Shown: in pieces, positions 22,077-34,975 of the stretch
How positions within the stretch are numbered: position 1 is the stretch's first letter
Layout of the letters: every line of letters begins with the position of its first letter
Assembly (NCBI RefSeq): GCF_022581195.2
Contig: NC_061471.1
Span: 2,852,001 to 2,916,000 of the forward strand
Source: Helicoverpa zea
Taxonomy: Eukaryota; Arthropoda; Insecta; Lepidoptera; Noctuidae
Direction of reading: 5' to 3'
DNA: 64,000 bases
Made by a program: the position numbers and the translations under genes
The notes under the pieces: model-generated
Database searches by the model: none
What the model saw: the letters and a program-made list of their open reading frames with translations, nothing else
What the model was told of the DNA's origin: nothing

Positions 22077-22877
22077 TCGCAGATATAGCGCTCTTTCCTA
22101 ATGCCTTGTAGAGGGACACTAAAAGGGCTGATGATGTAGTACTTAGGCTTGCAGCTGGTTGCTGCTTTGCGTGTTGCGGATTTTATGCAGATAACTTAAA
22201 ACCTGAAGAATTGTGTAAATAAAGGCACCTACGTCATTTTTTGAGGATCGCGACCGCCACTTCTTGGGGACGCGAAGTGGTCGACAGCATATTTATGAAG
22301 TTGAGTTATGTCGTGTCAGGTCAGGGTCCTTGAGACCTTTTGTTTTTTTATACATATATTTCGCCTCATTTTTAATATTCTTCCACATTATGCGGTGTCT
22401 GAATCCCCATCGTAGTACTTCACGGCTCTTTTCCTCCGTCTCTCGACCTTGTTCCCTCTGAGAGGACGTCTGTTCGTCTCGACCCTCCCTTGTCTCGCCA
22501 CGGACTTTTACACTCGCTTCACTTACGGTTTTCTTGGGGCGACTTTCAGCCCATGAATAATATAATAATTTCGGGTATATTTTTTTGGGAACTTTATTTG
22601 GTAGCGAGATTAGTTTTAATGATCATACTAATGTTATTTTGAAAGTTTGTGGTTTTAAATGTTTGTTCCTCAAGCGTGATGTACCGGCCAAAAGAATTGT
22701 GATGCAACTTTTTAAGCTTCTATTTATCTTTTTTAGCATTTCTTTAAATGTTGAGAGTGATTTATTGAGTTTAATTAGCAAGGGCCTCGACAAAGGGGGA
22801 CCCGAACAACAAAAGCACCGTTGCCGCATCAACACATCCATCTCAAAATCCCAACAAAATTGATAGTCCTACTTATA

Positions 22878-23070
22878 TCCTACTTATATTATAAATGTAT
22901 ATTGTAAATGTTTGTGAGAATGTATGGATGTATGTTTGTTATTCAATCACGCAAAAAAGGCTGGACCGATTTGATTGAAATTTATTATGTAGATAGGTGA
23001 TACCCTGGATTAGCACATAGGCTACTTTTTATCAACACACCACGCGGGCGAAGCCGCTGGCGGAAGCTAG
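22878..23070 (+). mobile_element. Short non-autonomous Helitron, second family
   Basis: It starts TCCTACTTATATTATAAATG and ends GGAAGCTAG before a T. It contains GGCTGGACCGATTTGATTGA and CACATAGGCTACTTTTTATC, then the GC-rich CACGCGGGCGAAGCCGCTGG hairpin near the 3' end. An 11-bp direct copy of the start (TCCTACTTATA) lies just before it. It is about 800 bp from the Helitron at 21.9 kb. Confidence 0.85.
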
Positions 23071-23636
23071 TATATAATATAAACTATAAGCTATGTTTGT
23101 TATTACACTGCTATTTGCTCTTTAATCCCTAAACAAAAAAATATAGAACACGGAATTTCTCCATCCTTTTTAATTTCCCCGTAACTCAGATAGCAGGCTT
23201 CCTAGTATATCAATTGCAAACAAAGCTAGAACATCACAAACCCCAGCTGCAGTCTCAAAGTGGAAATTCTTGGAGCCGTCGCGTCGTCCCATGGGTGTCG
23301 CATATTTTTTAGCCCCCTTTAGCCCCCCACCTCCCCCGCCGGGAGGGTTAATTAGTCGCGAACGGTCCGGCTCCACTCCATCTACTTGTTTCCTTCTTTA
23401 TTTGCCCACTTGATACAAATGTGGGGCTACGTCAGCGCTTTGCGAGATTGAGATGTTACAACGTATCTAGTTTGTAGTAGTAATGTGGTTTTGGTGATTA
23501 AAGTTCACTTGTCAGAATCGAGTGATGCTAACATTGCTGAGACGTGTTAAGAAGTTTGTTTGGGAAAAAATCTTGTTGTTGTTTTGTGTTTTTTACTGTT
23601 CAATGTTTCCCCCCCCCCAGTGTCACTCGCTTTCCG
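23071..23636. other. Gene-free stretch
   Basis: This is unique-looking DNA with a GC-rich patch at 23275-23370 and a C9 run at 23611-23619. No gene is recognised. Confidence 0.45.
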
Positions 23637-23649
23637 AAGGACCTACTTA

Positions 23650-23962
23650 TGTTATGTTATGTTACAGCCTTTTTATCGTCCCACTGCTGGGCACAGGCCT
23701 CCTCTCACATGGAGAAGGATTGAGCATTAACCACCACGCTTGCTCAATGCGGGTTGGTGATTTCAGACTTTATAGTCCAGGTTTCCTCAAGATGTTTTCC
23801 TTCACCTTTTTATCAGCCATTGGTGTCTAAGTATACTTAGAAAGTACATACAAACTTAGAAAAGATGCATTGGTACTTGCCTGACCCTGGAATCGAACCC
23901 ACACCCTCATACTCGAAAGGTTGGTTCTTTACCCACTACACTAGGCCACCACGACTATATAT
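23650..23962 (-). mobile_element. tRNA-derived SINE with perfect 13-bp target duplication
   Basis: On the minus strand it runs: box A region GTGGTGGCCTAGTG, box B GGTTCGATTCC, then a SINE body (CTAAGTTTGTATGTACTTTC). A LINE-like tail follows, reading GAGGCCTGTGCCCAGCAGTG and ending in a short (ATAAC)n run. AAGGACCTACTTA is repeated exactly at 23637-23649 and 23963-23975, so insertion was by retrotransposition. The SINE at 41792-42173 shares the head but not the tail. Confidence 0.9.
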
Positions 23963-24306
23963 AAGGACCTACTTACCGCGACCAGATCAAATTGCGCCCG
24001 TGTGTTTTCGCAGATTCTATCTTCAGTAGTAGTACATACATATACAATATCCTTAACTTTTGCATTTATAATATTCTGTGTTAAACAGAACAAGCAATAA
24101 TCATGGCGTTTACTACTAACTATAAAACTCTCATATTCGTGGTATTTATTTTATTCGTCTGTGGGATGGAATATTTATTAACTCGCGTGTGACCTTTCCA
24201 ACACGTGTAAGTAAAAATAGATTGCCTCTAAATAGTTGTCTAATTTCATCGACCGGTTTTGCGTGGATTGCATTCTACATGTTGCTATGACCAGATAGGA
24301 ATGTTA

Positions 24307-24727
24307 GGCGATTATCACACTGCCCCGCATGATGCAGCGTAGTGCGTGGATGCGTTTTTTTCCGTTGTATGGAAATATCTCCGTTTGTATGGAAAACACG
24401 CATAGTCCAACACACTGAAAATGCATCCACGCGCGTTCATGCGGATCACGCACATACATGCGGAGAAACACGCACCCCCGCGCGTAGGTGCGGGGCGAGA
24501 CGCAAGGTATGGCACACTGAATCCCGCAATGCCGCGCGTGATTTTGAATGGGCGTGACGTGTATATTTGAAAATGGAACTCGCTGTGCGTGAATTTACAA
24601 AACGCACCTACGCGCGTGAGTGCGTGAAAAACCCGCACGATGATGCAGATCTGCACTCCCGCAGGAACGCGCGTAGGTGCGTCGACACGCAAGATGCAGC
24701 GTGATGCGGGGCAGTGTGAAGATCACC
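24307..24727. mobile_element. 421-bp MITE, PIF/Harbinger-like, copy 2
   Basis: This has the same ends, length and orientation as the copy at 3741-4161, with two base differences seen. It is flanked by TTA on both sides (24304-24306 and 24728-24730), a 3-bp target duplication different from copy 1's TAA. This shows an independent insertion rather than a duplicated segment. Confidence 0.9.
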
Positions 24728-24730
24728 TTA

Positions 24731-27226
24731 GACTTAATTTTAGTAGTATAGTGACGAAGATATTTATCAAATTCGATTTTTGGTGATACTACAAGTCTTT
24801 TATGAAATAGTTAGCTACCGTAACAAGCTAACTCCAATTAACGTGATTAAGACAGCCTGTAGCACCATCAAACTAAGGGACTTCAGAAGCGCAACTCACG
24901 AATTAAACTCTGAGAATCAAGGCCGGCCCCGCGGGTCACTCGGACCCGCGTTAATGAAGGTGAATATCTTCAAAGCGGTCGAAAGGACCCCACGCCCGCG
25001 GTGCTGTGAATCTTTAAACGGGTCGCACGGGGAGGGTTAGGCAAATGGAGCTCAAATGTATTCAACTTGAATCCACGAGTATTGAACGCTTTTTGTATTC
25101 GCCTTGTGTAGTTAATGCTGGAGTTAATAAGTACTCATATATACATCTACCACATAATGTACCTACGGGTGACATATCAGATTTTTTTTTGCAGGGCTGC
25201 TGAAATATGACTGGCTTCGATCTACTATTTGGACAGCTATTTTAAGAATACGTAGATTTGCACCACGCTTTTTCAAAACAAGTTGGTGCCTAAATGCACG
25301 CGGACGAAGTCGTGGGAGACCAGCTACCATATACATATACTGTCTCTATGTACTTATTTTATAAGGAGAGCGAAAAAAACACATGAACGTGACTTTTACC
25401 CGAGTTTGCTGATCAAGGTATATAAAGTTGATGTTTTGGTTCAAATTCCGTTGAGTTGCCGATACTGGAAGCGTCATACAAAATGCAATTTTATAAAGTA
25501 CGCTTTAAAGATAGCAACTATAATTAAGATCAGTGAAGTTCAGAAAGGATCAGGCTGCTGTTGATCCTTTCTTCATGATGATGTAATCAATCGTGATCCA
25601 AAGTTTTGTGTATGTTCCTAGCCAGTAAGAGAGTGTCTACTAATTGGCATGATTATAGCCATTCGTCATTTGTGGTCCAATTACGAATACAAATCAATTT
25701 GTTACGCCACTAAGCCATTCTATTGTATTATACCATATCACCAAACTTTTGGCCCACCTCGATATTGAGCAAAAATCTGCAGGCATAGGCGCCGCACCTT
25801 CAACGAGAATTAATTAAAAAGTTTACGCTTGCCCAAAATGTTTACCTACTGTGTAGCCATCGAATACGCCTTGGATCGCTTCCCTTGTGACGCTCCGCAG
25901 AGCTTGAGGAATGGACGGCTAGGAATGGGGGTGGGGGGGTCGCTGGCAGTGCACCGGCTCACAGCTGACGGCACTGAGCCATAATATACGGTACATAGTG
26001 TATTGTGCAGGGTATGCCAGAAGGATCAGCGGCAATTAGGAATTTCAGTGTGCGTTGATGATAGAAGGTGTTGGATGGATCTAGTCAGTAAGAATCCTGA
26101 GTTATGAGGAGCTTAATACACTGGACGAAATAAATCTGTTATTTTTCTTTTTCTTTTATCTCAAGTTTCTGAGAATAGTTCTAGAATAAGTAAGTAAGAG
26201 AATAGTTCTGAGAGTAGTCTGGATCCCATGTATGTATAAACATGGCTTATCTACTTATCTGGATATGTAAGTAGGTATATGTTTACTTACTCTTTGGAGA
26301 AACAAATTACATAAGAGTGAAAAAAAAAATCATTTTCGTAGTTTATGATTATTAACCGAAGAGTTTGTTGTATTTTCTTAAGAGTTGCTCTTCTTTCCTC
26401 CTTTACCCAGTGGCGATACTCAGTATATAGGCCGGCAAGATAACGCAATATGGAACACCGGTATCCGAAAACCATTGGTTCTTGTTAGCGAAATATTCTG
26501 AGGAAAACAAGCTTCGAATTTAGGTCATTATGTTTTGAGGGCAAAATGCATGGACTGGGATGCTGGGGGCGTCACACACGTTATTTTATATGCGAAGTGT
26601 ATTAGTAGTTCAAAAAGTCTTAAAGCCATAAAAAAGTTTTTGAAGGGTATGTCGGGTGACACAATAATCTACTCAGAGTCTTTGCGGGTGCCAAACGTGA
26701 CAGTTGTCTAACTTCAAATCGTAGGCGTAAAGTAATACAAACAAAAGTGACCTTGAATATTGTCATAAGCACGCCCGAGACAATATGCTAAGAAATTCCA
26801 AGTTAATTACAAGGAACATTAGCCCGGTGGCCACAAGACACGCGTCGGCTTTTCAGGCTGTATCACACGTTCGTCCCAGCAGGAGCTTTCTAAGAGGCTT
26901 TAGGCTCCAAAACAAAGGCGGCGTAAGACAAAGGAGTACACAGGGTACACAGAGGTACACAGAACAAACACAGTTGTGTATCGGTCAGGCAGGACATCGG
27001 GTGGGGCCGATGCCGCGTCCGCGCTCTAATTAAAACACCCCTCGCGACCCTCCCACGCCACCCCGTGGCCGATGCTCGTCAAAGATTATTTGGTGTAATT
27101 TCTGCTGAGGGTGGAATTGGATTTTCTTTTACGTGCCTAGTTGGTGAAGTGGAATTAACGATTTGGTTACTGCAGCTCCTGATTCAGAGTAGATCACTGT
27201 TCGATGTTACTGGAGAGTTCTTTTGA
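24731..27226. other. Gene-free stretch with CpG-rich island and hairpins
   Basis: 24920-25040 is CpG-rich and contains a CGCGGGTC/GACCCGCG hairpin. A perfect 10-bp stem (GAAAGGATCA at 25543, TGATCCTTTC at 25562) lies further on. Other CpG-rich patches are near 25880-25980 and 26990-27070. No gene is recognised. Confidence 0.45.
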
Positions 27227-27712
27227 GTTTGTGTGACGCAAACAAAGCGGGCCAAAGCAAAAGGGAGTAAACAAACCCGTGGCACATCACAGCCACAGAC
27301 TGGTCCTAAGAAGGTCACGTGCGACAAGGATGGCTTCATAAAGGTAGAAAGGAGAAAAAAGAGGCCACCTTGTAGGAATCAGTGCGGTACCGCACAAACT
27401 GGACCCAACATCCTGCTGCGTCCTGCAGTACCTACGACGCAGTTGTACGTGTCCCGTCTACATCACACCACGACGGTGGAGCAGATCGTGGAGTATGTCC
27501 GATCCAAAACCAACTGGACCTTGAGGGTGGCGAAGTTGGAGTCGCGCCACAATACGAACTTCAATTCGTTCATGGTGCGAGTTCCAACTCATCACGTCGA
27601 GACATTCCTCAAGGAAGAGTTTTGGCCGAAGGGTGTCGTATATCGGAGGTTCCGAGGATGGCTACGCGACACCTCGCAGCGTAACACGACGCCGACACTT
27701 CGTGTGCATTAG
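27227..27712 (+). pseudogene. LINE ORF1-type protein, N-terminally truncated
   Basis: The open frame has about 160 codons. The recognisable part begins CDKDGFIKVERRKKRP, then TQLYVSRLHHTTTVEQIVEY, ESRHNTNFNSFMVRVPT and FWPKGVVYRRFRG, and ends in TAG at 27710. It aligns over its whole conserved part with residues about 258-372 of the 1704-2846 protein, clearly diverged from it. The N-terminal and coiled-coil parts are missing. It is probably non-functional. Confidence 0.75.
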
Positions 27713-27836
27713 TTTTAAGTAGTTTATATAAAATATGTATTAGTATATGATTTAATGTTATAATATTTATGTATAGTGTTTTCTATGGGCCTTGATGCCT
27801 GATTTAAATAAATAAATAAATAAAAATAAATAAATT
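27227..27836 (+). mobile_element. 5'-truncated copy of the ORF1-only retroelement
   Basis: It holds the C-terminal half of ORF1, then about 110 bp of 3' UTR with CTATGGGCCTTGATGCCTG, then an AAATAAATAAAT tail. The order and UTR words match the element at 1554-2950, and neither copy carries ORF2. The left limit is set by the loss of the open frame (TGA at 27224); the true breakpoint may be nearby. Confidence 0.72.
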
Positions 27837-30800
27837 TTCGGCAATGAGTAAAAATATATGTTGACTAATATATGGTCATTTATTATTTGGTTGCAGCTAC
27901 TTGAGTTGGGATGTATGTAAAATATGAGTATTAATTAAATAATTATCAACTAACTTAGTTAGACTAGGTAATGTATGTTACAACAATTTTAGGGCTGAAT
28001 TCCAGTCTAATCGGATGCCGCTGCTGATATACGACCATTACACATCCCCAGATCCAAAACATATTGCCATTTTTAAATAGAATCTTCTGGAAAACACAAA
28101 CGTTTACATAACAAACCTTAAAAGAGCGCCGAATAAAAACTACAGCATTACCAAAAACTGTACTCAATCCATCAGAGTGTCGATTCTGCGCAATGATCTT
28201 TGAGTCGCGTGCCCAGCCGCCTACGGCGATGTAAAAAAGAACATCCACGCACCGCGCGGTAAGATTGCCTAGTAAAAACTCTACGTATAAGTGCGACTAC
28301 CCACATGTTTGGAGGGCACTCCCCGACCCGCCAATTAACTGTTAATCACGCCTCCCCACGGATGAGCACGTGGGAACTCAATAATCGTTATGATTTTCAC
28401 AGTAATGTCTGATTTAGGGGAACACTCGCCTAATTAGAGCGCTTGCTCTTTTGGTTATGTTGTATTTTTAGTTAATTTTAGATGAAAAACTGTTAATGAT
28501 GAGTGGATAAATACAGTATTTAAAAAAATACTAAAACCTTAATAAAACTATCTCGTCTTTGTAGTTAAAAAGCAGAAGTCATGTCGATTTCATAACAAAG
28601 AATTGTATACCTAATCGGTGCCTAACCTATCCCAACTCAACAAAAGTTGTAAATTTCAAACTTTTTGCGTGTCATTGTTGTCTATGAATATAAGAATGGT
28701 TAGGTTTGGGAGATGGGGTGAGGTTTCAACGAATTAGTATTTGACTAACATTACAAAAGGAAATGACGACATGAAAATCAGTACTGAAATACATATGTTT
28801 GTAGGAAAAGGTCAATAAAGAAATTATTCTTTTAAAAATAGTACGGAAAGTATATTGGAAATAGTTTTTGTCATAGCCCTCTTTACTACGGACACAAAAA
28901 ATATGTAGTACGAATCCAGAAAGTGATAAAAACATCAAGGCGAAAATATTTATAAATCTTTGTCGATTCGGAGTGACGCCGACGCCGGTCGCCGAGACAA
29001 TGAGGACGTGCCCGTTTTGTGTAATGCATGATCTGATTGAAGGCTGGCTCATCTTGCCGCAACACCCCGCGCACACTGATTAAATGAGATTATTGTTATC
29101 AGAGTGAACTTATAATCATGCAGTCCCACGGTGGGCGCCAAAATTTTTTCAATGGAAAATGTGGGTAATTTTACTTTGAGCTATGAAATTATCTGCAGTA
29201 TTCGTTTGCAGTTGAATATTTAAATTGTCTTTAAATTATTTACAAAGAAGCTAGTACACTCGGGGCGTGACTAAATGGCGCCCAAACGTGGGACCGGGGT
29301 CGAAACGAACATTTTTGCAAAGCCAAGATCTTTCGACAGTCGCGACATTTGGGAAAATGGATGAGGGTTGTTTACGTGCACTCGAGCCATCCCTCGAGGT
29401 GATCCTTGTAAAAAAGCGTGATCGATACAGTGCGCGACGACACGGCGGCCCCAGGGGCGCGTCAATTTGGCCTCCGCCTCGTCAGCGCTAAATTATCCCG
29501 ACATCTTTAAATGGAATTTCGCGGGTCGTGCGACCCAAAAGTCCCTGCACGTTTCTCTAAAGGTTTTCGACGCGGATAGGGGGAGGATTTTGAGGCCGCG
29601 CTCCACCGGTGTCCCCCGTCGGTCGCACACGCGATGTGCCACCTGACTCCAGCCATTTATACTAGCTTATGTAGTAAATGCGCAACGGTGAAAATTCGCG
29701 AAGCATTGAAAAAGAGCCAGGTAGGTATATACTTTAAAGTATCGAAATTGGTAGGTAAGTTTAAAATACAACCTTACGAAAGTGCATAAGAAAATGATTT
29801 TCGTTCCTACCAAAGTACCTCTACAATTGCGAAATAGGTAAACATCAATGAAAAACTCGAAACAAAGGAATTATTCAGATTTTAACCACATCAGTTCCTA
29901 GTATTCATGAATGCATGAAAACTTTTGTGAAGCCAACAATGTGTTGTAGCCTCAATGAAAAAAGATAAATCACTGAATAACATATTTCTCACAATCAATG
30001 AAAGGTATTTTTTAGTTCGATCGCGTAGTGCGAGATAAAATATATTGACGGGCGAACCGTGGGGAGGCTAGATATATAATTAAGTTAACGCACCCGTCGT
30101 CGGCTAGCACGAACAGTCTCCACCCTCGGGCGGTAGTCAACGTCCCGACATGCACACGCCACCTTAATGACTTACCCACGACGTTGGACTCAACCGGCCA
30201 AACATTTGCCAATCCGACCAAATGCAAATGCCCTCAAACATCCGCGGCTAGAGCAACACGCAGGGATTTTGCAAAACGGCCGGATTACCAGGTTCGACCA
30301 ATACGCCAACAAGCGAGTGTAATCACCACCGGCGGTGACCGCTCGCGCGTAAATTACGTAGCATGACCAATTTATATAGATCCCTGTGTCTGCACTCCTA
30401 AGCAGCGGTTCTAATACGACATCACGGGTCCGTTCAAGTTGGCCAGTCTGTATAACCTACGCGTCCTTCGCTAATGCCCGCTTAGGTAGCCCCCGAGCGC
30501 GCTCAAACACAATCGTATGCCTTTTATAGACCCCCGCCAAGAATAGGGCTGTCCTGAAATTATTAGATTGATTGGGTACTCACTATGCAAGTAATAGCTC
30601 CCCGAGATTATTTGAGGAGCTTTAGCCGAATTTTACGATGGATATTATAAAGTTTTTCATATAGCCGGAGAGGGTGAAAAATTGAAGTGGATAAGTTTTG
30701 ATAATCTTATACCTACTTTCGATTTTCCAGAGAAAACTGATATAAAGTGAGTTACTATAATCTTTTGAAGCAAGTGACCTGTCGAAGCTCATTATTTATT

Positions 30801-33727
30801 CACCATAGCGGCTTTAAGCCTTCACGGCGTACTTAGCTTCGAGGGACACCGTCGCGTCGTGCGATGCAAAGGGAGCGTGACACGCATATACTAGCCTTCA
30901 ATAACAGAACTCTGCGAGACAAACATGGCTGACTATACATTCAAAATATATAACAGCTATCGAATTGTTGCTACTTGACCTAGTATGTTAGAACAAAGGA
31001 TCACAATCAGACACATTAACTTTCCACCAATTGTAGGGACACCTCGGGGAATTGCATTTGGGACAATGTCGTCATTTGACTGTCAATTGTTTCAAGTGAA
31101 TTATATCATCATCTTATATCCACACTGATTTTGCCATAAGTAGTTGACTTGCTGCTGAAGGCTTAACAATTAACAATACTTAGCCTTAGAGATCTCTGAA
31201 ATAAAATTGGAACATCACCATTCTATTCGTGATCGCATCCACCAGCAATACCAGCACACCTCGGATTGCTTACCATAAACATCGATATTCAAAGATGTTT
31301 AATTATATCAACAGCCGTTAACGATAATCCAGCTAGTATTTACGGTAGATAGTGCAAATATCCTCATCCCGTTATCATAAATAACGTATAAGAAACATCT
31401 GGCTAATGGCTGCAGCGCGCAACACACTGCAAGATTATTCCGAAGTATGATTCAATATGTTATTATATAAATTTCGTTCAGAAAATTATTGGTAATTTAT
31501 TTGGCAAGCCCCATCTGGGTCGATTGTAAAGTACTCGTCGGAGCAGCATCGGAGCGTGGCCCCCGGCATTATCTTGCGACAGAACGCCACCGGCGCGCTG
31601 CGTTCCCGCCAAATCCAATATCCGCACGCGTAATAACAATCGCGACCGTCTATCGGCCGCGCGTAAATTATGCACGCCTAGACAACTTACATCTACACCC
31701 CGACCGAAGAAAACCTAACTCTACCCTGTTGGAATAAGAGCCAAAACAAAAGCAAAGATAATAATGTCCGCGAACGGTCGCCGACGACGCCGTCGTGCTA
31801 ATGGCTACGCGACCTCCCTCCCCTACCCGCTGCCCCCCTCGTCGCAAGCAAAGCACACGTTCAGAAATAAGGGAAAAGCTTTGTGCCTAATTGTGTATAG
31901 AGATAGTTGAATAGAAATCGCAATGAATAATTAATGAAGTTGATACGTTTATTTTGGTGGACCGCGATTCAGTGAGGGTTCGCCGTTATTAGGACCGACT
32001 AGGAGGCGAATTATAGTTAATTATTGAGTACTTAGAACTCGGATTTTCAATTACCTAATCCGTTTATTTGCAGATGATTTCTGTCAGAAAACTACTCAAA
32101 CGTAGTAAGTTTAAGCGAAAATATTTCAAAGAATGTGTCAGTTTCAGCTCAGATACGAACCAAATACTTCAAGCGTTCCAGAGATAAGCGAACCGTTTGA
32201 ACAACAAAATGACTCACTGCAACAATAATTAAATTAATTAGTGCAACTTCAAAACTAAATTCGCGCCATCTCCGGCCGCGAGCGTACGTATTTCCACACA
32301 AAGACTTACGAGGCCGAGTCCGCGCTCCAATTCCCGCTCGACAGGGCGCGATGTCGGGTGGCGGGCGCGGGAAAATACACCGCCCGTTTGTTCCCCGTGT
32401 TTAGCGTCGCGTTCGCTATAAGGACTTTATTTTACAACCTTTTTTCTCGTTTATGTATTTTGAATTTGGAATTTTTGTAAAGAGTTTTGTGTTTAAATAA
32501 GATATGGAATTGGAAACTTGTTTTTTTTTTGTTTTTAAAACTAGAGGTATATTTTGGTAGTGAGAGTGAGTAGAGATAGTACTTTCTTAATTTGATGCCT
32601 CGAATTAACGGTGAAAATGTTTAATAGGTTGTGATCCCTATTAGAACTATTGATATTTATGCCTATGAAGTAATTTCCTATGACTTCAAAGTATGAGTAC
32701 ATAAAGCTGTTAGGTATATACCTAACTACCTTAAAAGAAATTGAATGTGGAGTTTACTGTACTTTTTCAGTCCGTTTTCATTGAAAACATATGCATTTGC
32801 TGTTATAGAATTAAATTAAGGCTTACTACTGTAATGATTACTTATTACTTATTTACTTGAAACCGATCCTATTTACACATACCTACATCACAAATCTCAA
32901 AAACATATTTTCCCCTATAAAGCTATACCTCCTTGCCTACATATAAATAAATACGATACAACAAAAGCGAGAGTCAATACTCCACGGAACCACGGATCCC
33001 AATGAAAGTTCCCGCCAAAGGAGGTTGTTAACGGAAAAGGCGAAGGTTTTTTTTTATTTATTTTTTATGTCCATCGGTTACGCAGTCTCCAAGGAGTATC
33101 GAATGGAATATTTATCACCATTTTCAGTGAAATGTGCGCGAATCAATAAGTTAAAGTTTCAAACTGCTGACAGTTTTGTCTTGTTTGACAGATCTATGTA
33201 GGTACTGTGAAAAAAGACGAGAGAAGAGAAGAAAAAAATCTGTATGTGTTATTTAGGGGTAAACAATAATTTACGATGCTTTGTACTGAGATGTATGAAA
33301 TATGTAAAAACTTAACGAATTGTTCAGATCGGTGGGTAAACGACGGAGTCATACGCTACCAAATAGGTATATACGTACAAACTCCCAAATTGAGAAATTC
33401 TTCCTTTTTGAGAAGTCGGTTAAAAATATCGACCTTCTTCTGAGAATAGGCTCTATAAGAAACTATATACGTACCATTCTCTGCTAAATAAATAACGTGT
33501 GTTTTATTTCTTTGCGCCTCAGTACAAAATACCTATACTTATCTATTTACCTAGAAACCTAAAATTAGTTTTTATAATAATTTTCTCAAATTATTAAAAT
33601 TAATCAATTAATTCCTAGTCCAACTTGCATTGTATAACTTTCTCAGAGTCAACCCTAAAAATATTGTAAGCACTAGGTACATACCAAATGTACCTAATAC
33701 CCATAATGTTTTAAAAAGAGTAACCAT
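27837..33727. other. Gene desert with a cluster of CpG-rich islands
   Basis: No gene was recognised in almost 6 kb. CpG-rich islands lie at about 28290-28400, 29430-29660, 30020-30500, 31500-31860 and 32240-32420. They contain plausible factor sites, for example the POU octamer ATGCAAAT at 30222-30229. The islands near 30.3 and 31.65 kb both contain GCGCGTAAATTA followed by YG. Open frames across them are short and occur on both strands. A conserved-enhancer role is inference from composition only. A repeat tail (AGAAGTCGGTTAAAAA) is near 33412-33427. Confidence 0.45.
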
Positions 33728-33863
33728 GGAGTTTCTTGCCCGTTCTTCTCCATATGAAGCTACTTTTGGAATGAGCAACTAGAATCAACCTTATTTATAA
33801 TTTCTGACGTTCATAAGTGCTTGTAAAGGCCTAAATTAAATAAAAGATTTGATTTGATTTGAT
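33728..33863 (+). mobile_element. LINE 3' end
   Basis: It reads GGAGTTTCTTGCCCGTTCTTCTCC, then TTCATAAGTGCTTGTAAAGGCC, then AAATAAAAGATTTGATTTGATTTGAT. This is the 3' UTR and (GATTT)n tail of a widespread lepidopteran LINE, with no coding part left. The same pentamer tail ends the ORF1-only element at 1554. Confidence 0.75.
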
Positions 33864-34375
33864 CACCTATAAAATTGATTAATGATTACGTCACAATTCA
33901 CGTCTAGACAAAGTCTACTAACAGAACAGAAACGAAAAGTGTTCACGTTAATAAATAAATCATGTCGTAGATAATCGGCAAGCGATGGGGGAGAACGGGT
34001 GAAAACGGACAGCGGGTGCCCGATACCCCAAATTGCCCGTTTCTACCCCGAAGTCGGACATGAAACCTGAGACACGAGAATTTACCTATCTATCGCAGGT
34101 AGGTATTGTATTATATAAAATAAATTAATGAAAGTATTTTGTTTCTTAGAGGAGAATGACATAATTAGGAAGACAAATGTGATCTGAATTCAAAAACAAT
34201 ATAACTGAGCACTTAAAGAATCACGGAATTTGGGTTTTTCCCAGAGCTTTACGGAGCCATTTAAGCATAACTTTAAAGAAGAAAAGCGACCTATTTTATG
34301 ATTTTCAGACTAATTAGGAGAATGTGAGTATTTATTTTTCTTTCAGTTAACGTACGTTTAACAATCTTACTAAGT
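33864..34375. other. Gene-free stretch
   Basis: This is unremarkable AT-rich DNA with a GC patch at 33975-34070. Nothing is recognised. Confidence 0.4.
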
Positions 34376-34975
34376 ATTTATCTTCAAACTTCATTACCTA
34401 TGAGTACCGTGTCTGTGTCGTCATCACATTATAATCAGCACTAGTGCAGTGGGTGCAAGCGGCGGGTGAGAGCGGCTCACTCGGCCGCTGCGCCGCATCC
34501 ACCCGAGGTAACTCACATCGCTAGTACACGCGCTAGTGGTACAGGGCTGGCAATGATACCAATATCTTTATTTTAAATGTCTTTTAATTCATTGCCTATG
34601 GGTACCGTGAACTGTGACGTCATCACATTATAATCAGTGCTAGTGCAGTGGGTGCAAGCTGCGGGTGAGGGCGGCTCACTCGGCCGCTGCGCCCGCATCC
34701 ACCCGAGGTAGCTCACATCGCTAGTACACGCGCTAGTGGTGTAGGGCTGGCAATGATACCAATATCTTTATTTTACATGTCTTTTAATTCATTGCCTATG
34801 GGTACCGTGTACTGTGACGTCATCACATTATAATCAGCGCTAGTGCAGTGGGTGCAAGCGGCGGGTGAGAGCGGCTCACTCGGCCGCTGCGCCCGCATCC
34901 ACCCGAGGTAGCTCACATCGCTAGTACACGCGCTAGTGGTGTAGGGCTGGCAATGATACCAATATATTTATATAC
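34376..34975. repeat. Tandem array, 3 x 200 bp, with CRE-like sites
   Basis: The word GGGCTGGCAATGATACC recurs at 34544, 34744 and 34944, an exact 200-bp period. Units 2 and 3 are nearly identical; unit 1 is more diverged at its left end. Each unit carries TGACGTCATCACATTATAATC (degenerate TGTCGTCA in unit 1) and an imperfect GC-rich dyad of about 25-bp arms around GCGGCTCACTCGGCCGC. CTAGTG words flank it. It is non-coding. Confidence 0.92.

Noticed and set aside
25543..25571. Terminator-like hairpin
   Set aside because: The stem is perfect, but intrinsic terminators are not used in animal nuclear genes and there is no gene beside it.
34376..34975. CRISPR-like array
   Set aside because: The units are 200 bp and contiguous with no unique spacers. 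It is a tandem repeat in animal DNA.
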